Below are positions 27,967-36,491 of a DNA stretch of 64,000 nt, piece after piece. The notes under the pieces were generated by a model that did not search any database, had not been told where the DNA came from, and was given only the letters and a program-made list of their open reading frames with translations. The number at the start of each line of letters is the position of its first letter. The stretch's first letter is position 1. The position numbers were made by a program, and so were the translations under genes. Origin of the DNA: Enterocloster hominis (ex Liu et al. 2021) (GTDB lineage: Bacteria; Bacillota; Clostridia; Lachnospirales; Lachnospiraceae); the NCBI GenBank assembly GCA_014385265.1, contig JACRTJ010000008.1:62001-126000 (forward strand), in the 5' to 3' direction.

Positions 27967-29218
27967 GAAAACTCCGGGGAAGACGGAAGCACCCAGGCAG
28001 CCGCATCCGCAGACGCAGGGGATGCAGCCGCCGCAGCGCCCACGGGAACAGGGGAAGGCCTCCATTGCCCACCGCCACATTTACAGCCGTCTCATTGAGA
28101 TCGACGAAAATTCGGAGATCGTAGGTGATCTGGCCGAAAGCTGGGAGCAGGTTTCCGATACGGAATGGAAATTCAAGATCCATGAGGGCGTCAAGTTCCA
28201 CGACGGCACCGACTGTACGGCCAGCGATGTGAAATTCAGTCTGGAGCGGGCCAAGGAAATGCCCCGTGTCAAGCAGTATGTGGAGCAGATCGACAGCATT
28301 ACTGTGGAGGATGATCACAATCTGACCCTTCATCTGGCAGAGCCTTATGCGCCGTTACTGGCTGCGCTGAGCCATACGGGTACCAGCATCGTGCCCGAGG
28401 CCGCTGTGACAGCTCAGGGCGACGCATTCTGGGAGAATCCCATCGGCACAGGCCCCATGCAGTTTGTGGAGTGGGTGCCCAATGACCATTACAGCTTAAA
28501 GCGGTTCGACGATTACTTCAAGGGACCTGGAAAGACCACCAGCCTGACCTTAAGGATCATGCCGGAGGGCGGAGCCAGGACCATCGCCCTGGAGACCGGA
28601 GAGATTGATATGTCCATTTCCGTGGACGCCACAGACGTTCAGAACGTAAAGGCCAATAAGGAGCTCATGGCCCTGGAAAAGACCGCTGTTTCCGTGGAAT
28701 ATCTGGCTATGAACTGTGAAAAGGAGCCCTTCAACGATCTCAAGGTGCGCCAGGCCATCAACTACGCTTTAAACCAGCAGGAGATCATCGACGTGGTCCT
28801 GGAGGGCAGAGACCAGGTGGCCAACAGCGTCATGAACATCAATATCCCGGGATACAGCGAGGAGATCACCGGCTATTCCCAGGATCTGGAAAAGGCCAAG
28901 GCCCTGATGGCAGAGGCCGGATATCCGGACGCCAGCATTTTCCCGCTGTTCCATACAAAGAACTTCGGAGCCACCGGAAACCGTGCGTTTTACAGCAATC
29001 CGGAGGTGGATACGCTGATCGAGCAGGCCCAGAAGGAGTCCGACAATGCCAAGCGTATGGAGCTTTATAAGGAGATCCAGCAGAAGATCAACGACGACGC
29101 TCCGTGGGCGTGCCTGTTCTATGGAACCGCCTGTACGGGCATCCGGGCAGACTTAAAGGGCTTTGTGCTCCATCCGTCGTCTGCAAACCATTACGAAAAT
29201 CTGTACTACGAAAAATAA
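27967..29218 (+). pseudogene. Degraded substrate-binding protein (SBP family 5)
   Basis: This is a relic of a third peptide-binding lipoprotein, close to the one at 20296-21900. The long open part (28022-29218) starts inside the fold at a residue corresponding to YSTLL of the intact paralogue. The signal peptide and lipobox are missing. The Ala/Gly/Ser-rich linker survives upstream in another frame (about 27967-28060), so a deletion with frameshift joins them. A second, in-frame deletion of roughly 65 residues removes the segment between AEAGYPD and FHTKNFGATGNRAF. The product, if made, could not be exported or fold normally. It lies between two S9 peptidase genes, suggesting that a second receptor-peptidase set was lost. 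Confidence 0.85.
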
Positions 29219-29240
29219 AAACTGCAAACCAGTAAAAAAT

Positions 29241-29281
29241 GCAGGCTTTCCGGCGGAAACGCTGCGGAGGCCTGCTTTTTT
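29241..29281 (+). terminator. Terminator after the SBP pseudogene
   Basis: GCAGGC (29241-29246) pairs with GCCTGC (29270-29275) as the base of a longer GC-rich stem, followed by six T. Confidence 0.7.
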
Positions 29282-29307
29282 ATACCATATGTATGGGAGG
29301 AATCAGC

Positions 29308-31173
29308 ATGAGAACAGAGATCCAGGATTTTATTGACCAGGAGGCGCCGTCCGGGCTCCAGCTGTCTCCAGATGGCCGCTTCGGGGCCTTTGTGGTGACG
29401 AAGCCGGATGGGGAGGAAAACTGCTACCATTCCTGGCTCCAGGTGGTGGATGTGGAAAACGGGACCGTCCGGAAGCTGACCAGTGGAAAAAAGGAGAAGA
29501 GCTTTGCCTGGGAGGACGGGGAGCATCTTTTCTTTGTGGGAAACAGGGAAAAAGACCGGAAGGGAGAATCCCTGCTTTACCGGATCCCGGTTTCCGGCGG
29601 AGAGGCGGAGCTTTGCGGGACCCTTCCCAAGGGCACCAGAAAGATCCGGTGCCAGAACGGGATCCTGTACTGCCTGGTCCATGAACATTATTACGAAAAG
29701 GAAGAGGACTATGAGGTCTTTGACGAGATCCCCTTCTGGAGCAACGGCGTGGGGATCGTCAATAAGGTTCGGGACCGGCTGTACCGGTATGATCTTAAGA
29801 CCGGAGGGGCCAGGGTCCTGTCGCCGGAATATGGACAGGTGGAGGCCTTCTGGGCTGAGAATGGGACCGTATTTTTTACCTGCAATATCTACACCGGGAA
29901 AAAGCTTCCGCAGAACGGTCTTTATGAGTATGTGGAGGAGACGGACACCGTGATCCGCCATCTGGACCAGGGGATGTTTTCCATCAGCTACGCGTGCAGA
30001 CGGAACGGCCGGGTGGAATTCTTAGGCTCTGATATGAAGCGGTTCGGCTACAATGAAAACCCGGATCTGTATGTGCTGGAGGACGGGGCTCCCAGGCTGC
30101 TGGCCCGCTACGATTACAGCGTGAAGGAGGGCATGTGCCGGGATGGGAAGATCTATGTGAACAGCACCGTGGGGACTGACGTGGTGCTGCAATGCTTTGA
30201 CATGGATGGAAACGTAACGGCTGTGACGGACCGCGCTGGTACCGTGGAGTCCTTCGATATCTGCGGCGGCTGGATCATGTTTACAGGCATGAGGGACCAG
30301 GGGCTTTCGGAGGTTTACAGCCTGGAGAACGGGAAGGAGACGTGCTTTACGGACTTTACGGCCCGCTGCTTAAAGGAAAAGGAAGTCAGCCCCATCCGCC
30401 ATTTTACCTTCACCCATGAGGGACTGGAGCTGGATGGCTTCGTGATCCCGCCTGTGGGCTTCGACCCGTCTGATACGGAGAAAACGTATCCGGGCATCCT
30501 GACCATCCATGGCGGTCCCAAGGCCATCTACGGGGCCACATACAGCCATGAATTCCAGGTCTACGCGTCCCGGGGGTATTTTGTATTCTTTATGAATCCC
30601 ACAGGCAGCGACGGCCGGGGCAATGCGTTCGCGGATATCGTGGCAAAGCAGGGCTCCATCGACTATGAGCAGCTCATGGCCTTCACAGACGAGGTATTAA
30701 GACAGTATCCGGCCCTGGACGGAGACCGGCTGGGCGTTATGGGGATCAGCTACGGCGGCTTTATGACCAACTGGATCATCGGCCATACGGACCGGTTCAA
30801 GGCTGCTGTGCCCCAGTGCTGCATCGCCAACTGGATCACCAAGACCAATACCACAGACATCGGCTATGCGTTCAATACCACCCAGCTGGGCGGGGACGTA
30901 TGGGAAAATTATGATAAGATGTGGGAGCTTTCGCCCTTAAAGTATGCAGACAGGGTAAAGACGCCGTCCCTGATCATCCAGTGCGATGAGGACTACCGCT
31001 GCTGGGTAGCAGAGGGAGTCCAGATGTTTTCCGCACTGAAATATCATGGGGTTCCGGCAAGACTGCTCATGATCCATGGCGAGCACCACAGCGTTTCCAG
31101 GCTTGGAAAGCCCAAAAAGAGAGTGCGCCGCTTAAATGAGATCGTGAGCTGGCTGGATACGTATTTAAAATAA
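29308..31173 (+). CDS. S9 family oligopeptidase, copy 2
   Basis: This 621-residue paralogue of the peptidase at 25982-27961 has the same layout. A beta-propeller half comes first (LQLSPDGRFGA, KLTSGKKEKSF), then the hydrolase domain with S481 (GISYGGFM), D562 (CDEDYRC) and H594 (HGEHH). The ATG at 29308 has GGGAGGA upstream; the open frame begins at 29239 within the preceding terminator, so that start is unlikely. It overlaps the convergent NSS symporter gene by 9 bases. It is probably cytoplasmic and acts on peptides from the Opp systems. Confidence 0.93.
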   Translation: MRTEIQDFIDQEAPSGLQLSPDGRFGAFVVTKPDGEENCYHSWLQVVDVENGTVRKLTSGKKEKSFAWEDGEHLFFVGNREKDRKGESLLYRIPVSGGEAELCGTLPKGTRKIRCQNGILYCLVHEHYYEKEEDYEVFDEIPFWSNGVGIVNKVRDRLYRYDLKTGGARVLSPEYGQVEAFWAENGTVFFTCNIYTGKKLPQNGLYEYVEETDTVIRHLDQGMFSISYACRRNGRVEFLGSDMKRFGYNENPDLYVLEDGAPRLLARYDYSVKEGMCRDGKIYVNSTVGTDVVLQCFDMDGNVTAVTDRAGTVESFDICGGWIMFTGMRDQGLSEVYSLENGKETCFTDFTARCLKEKEVSPIRHFTFTHEGLELDGFVIPPVGFDPSDTEKTYPGILTIHGGPKAIYGATYSHEFQVYASRGYFVFFMNPTGSDGRGNAFADIVAKQGSIDYEQLMAFTDEVLRQYPALDGDRLGVMGISYGGFMTNWIIGHTDRFKAAVPQCCIANWITKTNTTDIGYAFNTTQLGGDVWENYDKMWELSPLKYADRVKTPSLIIQCDEDYRCWVAEGVQMFSALKYHGVPARLLMIHGEHHSVSRLGKPKKRVRRLNEIVSWLDTYLK

Positions 31174-32523
31174 TCCCTGGATCAGGATCACCAGGATCAG
31201 TACCGGGAGGACAAAGCGGAAGTAATTTTTTACCAGCTTTCCTCCCGGCATTTTTATGCCCTCGCCCTTGTTGGCCTCGGCCAGGTAATTGTCAAAGTTC
31301 CAGCCCCATTTTGTGACGCAGAACAGCAGATATACCAGGGAGCCTAAAGGCAGCAGCAGGTTGCTCACCAGGAAGTCCTCGGTATCTAAAACGTCACGGC
31401 CTCCGATCAGGTGAAGATCGCTCCAGACATTATAGCCCAGCACACAGGGAAGGCTCAATACCAGGATAAGGGCACAGTTGATGAGGACTGCTTTTTTTCT
31501 GTCCCAGCCGAAGTTGTCGATGCAGCTGGCCAGCAGGTTCTCAAATACGGCGATGACCGTGGAGAAGCTGGCAAAGGTCATGAACAGGAAGAACAGGGAT
31601 CCCCAGTTCCTTCCGCCGGCCATGTTGGCAAACACGTTGGGCAGGGTAACGAAGATCAGCTGCGGACCGGAATCCGGCTGTACGCCGAAGGAGAAGCAGG
31701 CTGGGAAGATGATGAGTCCTGCGGACAGGGCTACAAAGGTGTCCAGGATACAGATGCTGACGGATTCACCGGCCAGGGTCCGCTTTTCCTCCATGTAGCT
31801 TCCAAAGATCTCCATGGCTCCGATCCCCAGGCTCAGGGTGAAGAAGGACTGGTTCATGGCTGCGGTGATGACGTTGGGAAGGCCCACCTGGGCGGCCCGT
31901 TCAAAATCCGGGAGCAGGTAGAAGGCCAGGCCTTCCTTTGCTCCGGGCAGCAGGATGCTGTGGACAGCCAGGACAAGGATCAGGATGAGCAGACAGCTCA
32001 TCATCCATTTGGTGATCCGCTCCAGGCCGTTTCTAAGTCCCAGGCTGCAGATCAGAAAGCCCGCGATGACGGTAACGGCCATCCAGAGGCCCATCTCCAT
32101 GGGATCAGCCAGAAGGGAGCCGAACACGCCGGAAACGGCTTCGGTGTCCAGTCCCTGGAAGGTTCCGGTCAGGAATTTAAAAAAGTAGCTGATCATCCAG
32201 CCGGAGACAGTGGTGTAATACATCATTAAGAGATAGCAGCCCAGCATACAGAACCAGCCATGGATATGCCATTTGCTTCCGGGCTTTTCCAGGGCCTTAT
32301 AGCCGTTTACGGCGCTTTTTCTGCTGGCGCGGCCCACGGCCAGCTCCATGGTCAGCACGGGAACTCCCATACATAACAGGAACAGGAGGTAGAACAGCAC
32401 AAATACGCTGCCTCCGTTTTCTCCGGCCACATACGGGAATCTCCATACATTGCCGATGCCGATGGCACAGCCGGCGCTGACCAGGATAAAGCCAAGCCGG
32501 GAGCCAAAACTTTCACGTTTCAT
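31165..32523 (-). CDS. Neurotransmitter:sodium symporter (NSS/SNF family)
   Basis: This 452-residue sodium-coupled amino-acid carrier starts with the N-terminal fingerprint (SRLGFILVSAGCAIGIGNVWRFPYVAGENGG) that holds the sodium and substrate sites. About eleven membrane helices follow, including FFTLSLGIGAMEIFGSY. Bacterial relatives such as MhsT and TnaT carry Trp, Tyr, Ala or branched-chain residues; the specificity here is not readable. GGGGGAAT precedes the ATG. It stands alone and is convergent with the S9 peptidase, with a palindrome over its likely -10 region. Confidence 0.92.
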   Translation of the reverse strand: MKRESFGSRLGFILVSAGCAIGIGNVWRFPYVAGENGGSVFVLFYLLFLLCMGVPVLTMELAVGRASRKSAVNGYKALEKPGSKWHIHGWFCMLGCYLLMMYYTTVSGWMISYFFKFLTGTFQGLDTEAVSGVFGSLLADPMEMGLWMAVTVIAGFLICSLGLRNGLERITKWMMSCLLILILVLAVHSILLPGAKEGLAFYLLPDFERAAQVGLPNVITAAMNQSFFTLSLGIGAMEIFGSYMEEKRTLAGESVSICILDTFVALSAGLIIFPACFSFGVQPDSGPQLIFVTLPNVFANMAGGRNWGSLFFLFMTFASFSTVIAVFENLLASCIDNFGWDRKKAVLINCALILVLSLPCVLGYNVWSDLHLIGGRDVLDTEDFLVSNLLLPLGSLVYLLFCVTKWGWNFDNYLAEANKGEGIKMPGGKLVKNYFRFVLPVLILVILIQGLF

Positions 32524-32564
32524 TTTCTTATTCCCCCTTTATTCCCGTTTCATGATAACGTGCG

Positions 32565-32598
32565 TTACTATGATAGTAAAAAAAAGGGAAAAATGCAA
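32565..32598 (-). promoter_or_regulatory. Promoter with overlapping palindrome upstream of the NSS symporter
   Basis: TTGCAT (complement 32593-32598) and TATCAT (complement 32570-32575) are 17 bases apart. A perfect 7-bp palindrome TTACTAT-G-ATAGTAA (32565-32579) covers the -10 box, so a repressor could block it. Confidence 0.4.
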
Positions 32599-32670
32599 CG
32601 GTAATTGCCGCATTTGTCGGAAATGCTGGTTTTTTTGCGATATTTTTGCGTTTCTTTAGCGGGTTCGTGG

Positions 32671-32699
32671 TTGTAATTCACTGGGAATGTTGCTATAAT
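32671..32699 (+). promoter_or_regulatory. Promoter of the antiporter/cytidylate-kinase-like operon
   Basis: TTGTAA (32671-32676) and TATAAT (32694-32699) are separated by 17 bases. It lies about 47 bases before the preferred GTG start. Confidence 0.6.
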
Positions 32700-32745
32700 G
32701 AGTGGCTGTTTGAGGAGAAAAAACGAAAGGGAAAGGTGGTTCAAA

Positions 32746-34098
32746 GTGAGAGAGATGATCCCGTTATGGCTCTGCATCCCGTTTGCAGGCCTGCTTTTAT
32801 GTATTGCCATACTGCCTCTTATAAAGCCCAACTGGTGGGAGGAGCACCAGCCCCATGCGGTGGCCTTCTGGTCCCTGCTTTTTGTGGTGCCCTTTGCCCT
32901 GATGTACGGAGTGTTCCATGCGTCGGAGACAGTGCTGGAATGTATGGTCAATGATTATCTGACGTTTATCGTCCTGTTATTCGGCCTGTTCTGTGTGTCC
33001 GGAAATATCACCATGTCCGGTGATCTGGCGGGATCTCCCAGGATCAATGTGGGACTTTTAGCTCTGGGAACCATCCTTTCCAGCTGGATCGGCACCACAG
33101 GCGCCAGTATGCTGATGATCCGTCCGATCATTAAGATGAATGCATGGCGGAAGCACCGGAGGCATATCATTGTATTTTTTATTTTCCTGGTGTCCAATAT
33201 GGGAGGCTGCTTAACGCCCATCGGGGATCCGCCGCTTCTGATGGGCTTCATGCGGGGCGTGCCGTTTTTCTGGAGCCTTCATTTAACGCCGGTCCTGCTG
33301 TTTAATATGGTCCTGCTGCTGTTTATTTTTTACTGGATCGACCGGAGAGCCTACCGGACCGATATTGCAAAGGGCTTAAAGCCGGATATCAGCAAGCCCG
33401 GTACGGAGATCAAGATCCGCGGGGCCCATAACATGATCTTTATCGTGATGATCGTGGCCGCTGTGATCTTAAGCGGGACCCTTCCAAGCCTTCCGATGTT
33501 TCAGGATGCGGAGGGGAAGGTGCTGGGCATCCACATCCTGGGTGAGGTGGTGTTAAGCTATCCGGCGGTCATCGAGATCGCCATTATCCTGCTGGCGGCC
33601 TTTTTATCCTTTAAGACCACAGACGCGTCCATCCGCCGGGAGAACCATTTTACCTGGAGCGCCATTAAAGAGGTAGCGGTGCTGTTTGTGGGGATCTTCA
33701 TCACTATGCAGCCGGCCCTGATGCTGTTAAAGGCCAGCGGGCCGAAGTTAGGGATCACGGATCCTTTCCAGATGTTCTGGGCCACAGGGCTTCTGTCCAG
33801 CTTCCTGGATAATACGCCCACCTATCTGGTGTTCTTAACGACAGCCGGATCTCTGGGCTTTACCGGCGGCATGATGACGGCTCTGGGCTCTGTTCCCATC
33901 AAAATGCTTGAGGCGATCTCTGCCGGAGCCGTATTCATGGGAGCCAACACATATATTGGAAATGCGCCCAACTTTATGGTCAAATCCATTGCGGACGAAA
34001 ATGGTATCCGGATGCCGTCCTTTTTCGGCTATCTGATCTGGTCCTTCGGGATCCTGACGCCGGTGTTTATCCTGGATACGCTGTTATTCTTTTTATAG
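32746..34098 (+). CDS. Ion transporter superfamily permease (Na+/H+ antiporter or organic-acid carrier)
   Basis: This membrane protein of about 450 residues has roughly 11 segments and the re-entrant motifs of the ArsB/NhaD/CitMHS group. These are SWIGTTGASMLMIRP, NMGGCLTPIGDPPLLMGF and the second-half SSFLDNTPTYLVF, with GANTYIGNAPNFMVK near the end. The GDPPLL and NxP blocks are characteristic of NhaD/UIT-type sodium:proton antiporters. The start is taken as GTG 32746 (GGAAAGG about 9 bases upstream); ATG 32755 is the alternative. The cytidylate-kinase-like gene follows after 15 bases. Confidence 0.83.
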   Translation: MREMIPLWLCIPFAGLLLCIAILPLIKPNWWEEHQPHAVAFWSLLFVVPFALMYGVFHASETVLECMVNDYLTFIVLLFGLFCVSGNITMSGDLAGSPRINVGLLALGTILSSWIGTTGASMLMIRPIIKMNAWRKHRRHIIVFFIFLVSNMGGCLTPIGDPPLLMGFMRGVPFFWSLHLTPVLLFNMVLLLFIFYWIDRRAYRTDIAKGLKPDISKPGTEIKIRGAHNMIFIVMIVAAVILSGTLPSLPMFQDAEGKVLGIHILGEVVLSYPAVIEIAIILLAAFLSFKTTDASIRRENHFTWSAIKEVAVLFVGIFITMQPALMLLKASGPKLGITDPFQMFWATGLLSSFLDNTPTYLVFLTTAGSLGFTGGMMTALGSVPIKMLEAISAGAVFMGANTYIGNAPNFMVKSIADENGIRMPSFFGYLIWSFGILTPVFILDTLLFFL

Positions 34099-34113
34099 GA
34101 AGGGGGAGGAATC

Positions 34114-35142
34114 ATGTCAATGAACCGAGAAGAGATCAAGGAACTGGCAGAGCATATTTATGACCTGGATGCGGAAGTCTATATCCATCTGGGCTCCTCC
34201 CTGGGACGCGTGTTCAACCGGGACAGGGAACGGTGCGTCAATGAGCTGACAGAGCTTCTGATGACCCGGCCCCAGGGCCACGTGGTGCGGAGCGAGCTGG
34301 CATTGATCGCCAATATGGCCAGGACCCTGGAGGATAAGGAGGAGCGGAAGCTCTGTATGTCCGAGTATGACAGGATCTTAAAGGAGGTCATGAGCCTTCC
34401 CACCAGCTTTGCCCATGGAGACGTGCTGGATCCGGATCTGGCGGAGCTGAATGCCTTTAACCTGAAGGAACGGTTCTCCGACCAGGACCACCTGATCGTC
34501 TGCATCAGCTGGACCTATGGCAGCGGGGGAAATGAGGTGGGCTTCCGGCTTTCCGATAAATTGAAGATCAGCTATTATGACGCCGAGATCTTTGAAGCGG
34601 TCTTAAAGCGGCTGGACGCAGAAAAAGATTCTTTCCATGATACAGCGGGATATGCCAGCGAGGTGAAGGATGAGATCAGCCAGAGCCCGGCCAGTGCCTT
34701 TGCGCCGGCGAAGAAGCTGACTCTGAGGCAGAGGTTCCGGGAGTTCAGCCGTTATCACGGCCTATCCAAGCGGGACGCGGTATTCTTTAACCAGAGTGAT
34801 CTGCTTTGCGATATGGCGAAGAAGGAGGACTTCATCATCATGGGCCGCTGCGGCGATGCCATCATGACCAATAATAAGATCCCCCATATCAGTATCTATA
34901 TCACAGCCCCCTTTGAGCAGAGGGTCCTCCGGGCTGTGGAGGTCAACAGTGGACTGGATGAGCGGAAGGCCAGAAGGCTCCTCCATCATCTGGACCGGAG
35001 GCATTCCCGGTATTATAATTTCTATACGGGAAGAAAGTGGGGCCATGCCAATAACTATGACCTCTGCATCAACACTGCCAGCTACGGGATCGATGGTACC
35101 GTGGATTTCATTCTGAAAATGATCGATGGAGGAAGAAAATAG
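34114..35142 (+). CDS. Cytidylate kinase-like family protein with extra N-terminal domain
   Basis: This is a 342-residue protein. Residues 1 to about 125 form an unrecognised mostly helical domain with charged segments. After it comes a P-loop nucleotide kinase of the cytidylate-kinase-like type: ICISWTYGSGGNEVG (phosphate loop with Gly-Ser-Gly-Gly), LKISYYDAEIFE, IIMGRCGDAIM, and the lid-like DERKARRLLHHLDRRHSRYYNFYTGRKW. Stand-alone kinases of this type have unknown substrates. Coupling to an ion transporter gene 15 bases upstream suggests a regulatory or energy-sensing role, which is inference. A strong terminator follows. Confidence 0.82.
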   Translation: MSMNREEIKELAEHIYDLDAEVYIHLGSSLGRVFNRDRERCVNELTELLMTRPQGHVVRSELALIANMARTLEDKEERKLCMSEYDRILKEVMSLPTSFAHGDVLDPDLAELNAFNLKERFSDQDHLIVCISWTYGSGGNEVGFRLSDKLKISYYDAEIFEAVLKRLDAEKDSFHDTAGYASEVKDEISQSPASAFAPAKKLTLRQRFREFSRYHGLSKRDAVFFNQSDLLCDMAKKEDFIIMGRCGDAIMTNNKIPHISIYITAPFEQRVLRAVEVNSGLDERKARRLLHHLDRRHSRYYNFYTGRKWGHANNYDLCINTASYGIDGTVDFILKMIDGGRK

Positions 35143-35151
35143 GAACTGCCC

Positions 35152-35179
35152 GCCCCGTCCTTTGGACGGGGCTTTTTTT
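35152..35179 (+). terminator. Intrinsic terminator
   Basis: GCCCCGTCC and GGACGGGGC form a perfect 9-bp stem with a TTT loop, followed by seven T. Confidence 0.9.
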
Positions 35180-35219
35180 GCGTTATGGGGCGATCCAGGG
35201 GCCACTTCAGGCCTCGCTG

Positions 35220-35307
35220 TTGGGCATAGAAGGGACTTTTTTTCTGCTATGCCCAAAATTCCAGTGTTTTTTGGGCATACACGAAGAAAAACGCAGTATA
35301 TGCCCAA
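35220..35307. repeat. Cluster of four GGGCATA decamers in alternating orientation
   Basis: TTGGGCATAG (35220), CTATGCCCAA (35247), TTGGGCATAC (35271) and TATGCCCAA (35299) alternate strand every 20-30 bases. A weaker CGCCCAA lies at 35394, and TCCAGTG occurs three times in between. The whole gap 35180-35491 has no credible gene. The two inverted pairs could form hairpins or bind a protein. No known element was recognised. Confidence 0.6.
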
Positions 35308-35491
35308 TCCGTTGGAAAAATCCAGTGGAAATCCAGTGAAATTTCAGGTTTCCCCAGTAATCTCTGGGCACTGTGGAAAAAAACGTGCATTTTCGCCCAA
35401 TATTTTTGATGATACGGGTAGGGGGAATGTGAAGGATGGGAGAATGTGAAAACCAGCCAGAATGGCCGGATCTCGCTGTCCGCGCGTGCTC

Positions 35492-36265
35492 TTATAGGAA
35501 ATACTGCCGCACCAGAGCCTCGGCCGTTTCTGTGTTCAGGGGATGCTCCTGGGTTTCATAGGTGGTGATAAGCTGGATCGAGGGGATGATCTGAAAGGAA
35601 GTGTACAGCTGGAGCTTTGAAAAGGTGCGGGCAGCGTAGGACGGCTGATCCATCATGCCGAAATGCTCCCAGTAATACGTTTTTCCGCTGGAGGGGTCGC
35701 GGATGGTAAAATCCGGGTAGATCACAGTTTTTCCCAAAGTGAGGGCGCATTCATACCGGAAAGGAACCTGGTTAGTATACAGAACCATGTCGATGATCGC
35801 CTCAGATTTGGACCGGACCAGGTGGCCGGAGGCACATTTATGGATCCGCTGCTCCGGAAACAGGGGATTCTGGTCATAGGGGGCCGCTGCCCACTGGGCC
35901 AGTTCCGGGGACAAAGGGGTAAAATAGGGAGCGAGAAGCGGCTGGTAAGCGGGATTCTCCAGATAAGCCTGTACAGCCTGTTCAGCGGCCTGGCTTTTCC
36001 GGGCAAGATAAGAGTCAAGAAAGGCACGTCTGGCCTGGAGGGATCTTAACAGAAGGGAAAGATATTTTCTGACAGCCAGTTTTTCGGCCATAGGACGGGC
36101 GCTTTTGGGAAGATAGGAAAGCCCGTCTCCGCAGTTCCAGTACCATTTCCAGTAATTTCCATTACGGGAACAGGCAAGGCTGCCGTCCGGGAGAGTTTGG
36201 AGGCGGCGTTTCACGTCTGCGATCTCAAGCTCCAGCTTTTTTAATTCATCGTTTATTTTATCCAT
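35492..36265 (-). CDS. Hypothetical protein with PD-(D/E)XK nuclease-like domain
   Basis: This 257-residue protein has an N-terminal coiled coil (about residues 1-25, KINDELKKLELEIADVKRRL), a helical middle, and a C-terminal nuclease-like core. In the core, VRSKSEAIIDMVLYTNQVPFRYE supplies a Glu helix, VIYPDFTI the Asp strand, and YYWEHFGMMD the Glu after the next strand. This is the order seen in orphan PD-(D/E)XK proteins of Clostridia. GGAGG precedes the ATG. No methylase, helicase or toxin partner lies nearby, so a role in defence or repair cannot be assigned. Confidence 0.6.
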   Translation of the reverse strand: MDKINDELKKLELEIADVKRRLQTLPDGSLACSRNGNYWKWYWNCGDGLSYLPKSARPMAEKLAVRKYLSLLLRSLQARRAFLDSYLARKSQAAEQAVQAYLENPAYQPLLAPYFTPLSPELAQWAAAPYDQNPLFPEQRIHKCASGHLVRSKSEAIIDMVLYTNQVPFRYECALTLGKTVIYPDFTIRDPSSGKTYYWEHFGMMDQPSYAARTFSKLQLYTSFQIIPSIQLITTYETQEHPLNTETAEALVRQYFL

Positions 36266-36491
36266 AATTTAAAACCTCCGGATGAAAAGATAATAGAAGT
36301 GGTGTAAAGACTGGTCTGCGATCCCGGGAGATCCCACCGCAGGGGCAGGGCTCCGGAAATCGCATATAGACAGAAGGACCGGGCCCAAAGGCCGGATGAA
36401 GGGCCGCGGCTTCCGGGAAACCCGTCCCAAGAAGCCTGTCCCGAGGCGGCCGGCCGGAACGCGGGCCGCAGAGCCGGACATATTCCCTGGC

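Noticed and set aside
31411-32229. 272-codon open frame opposite the NSS symporter
   Set aside because: It is Gln/Gly/His-rich, has no ribosome site or family resemblance, and lies fully antisense to a clear membrane protein gene.
35180-35460. CRISPR array in the GGGCATA repeat cluster
   Set aside because: Repeats are only about 10 bases, alternate in orientation and have uneven spacers; no cas genes are nearby.
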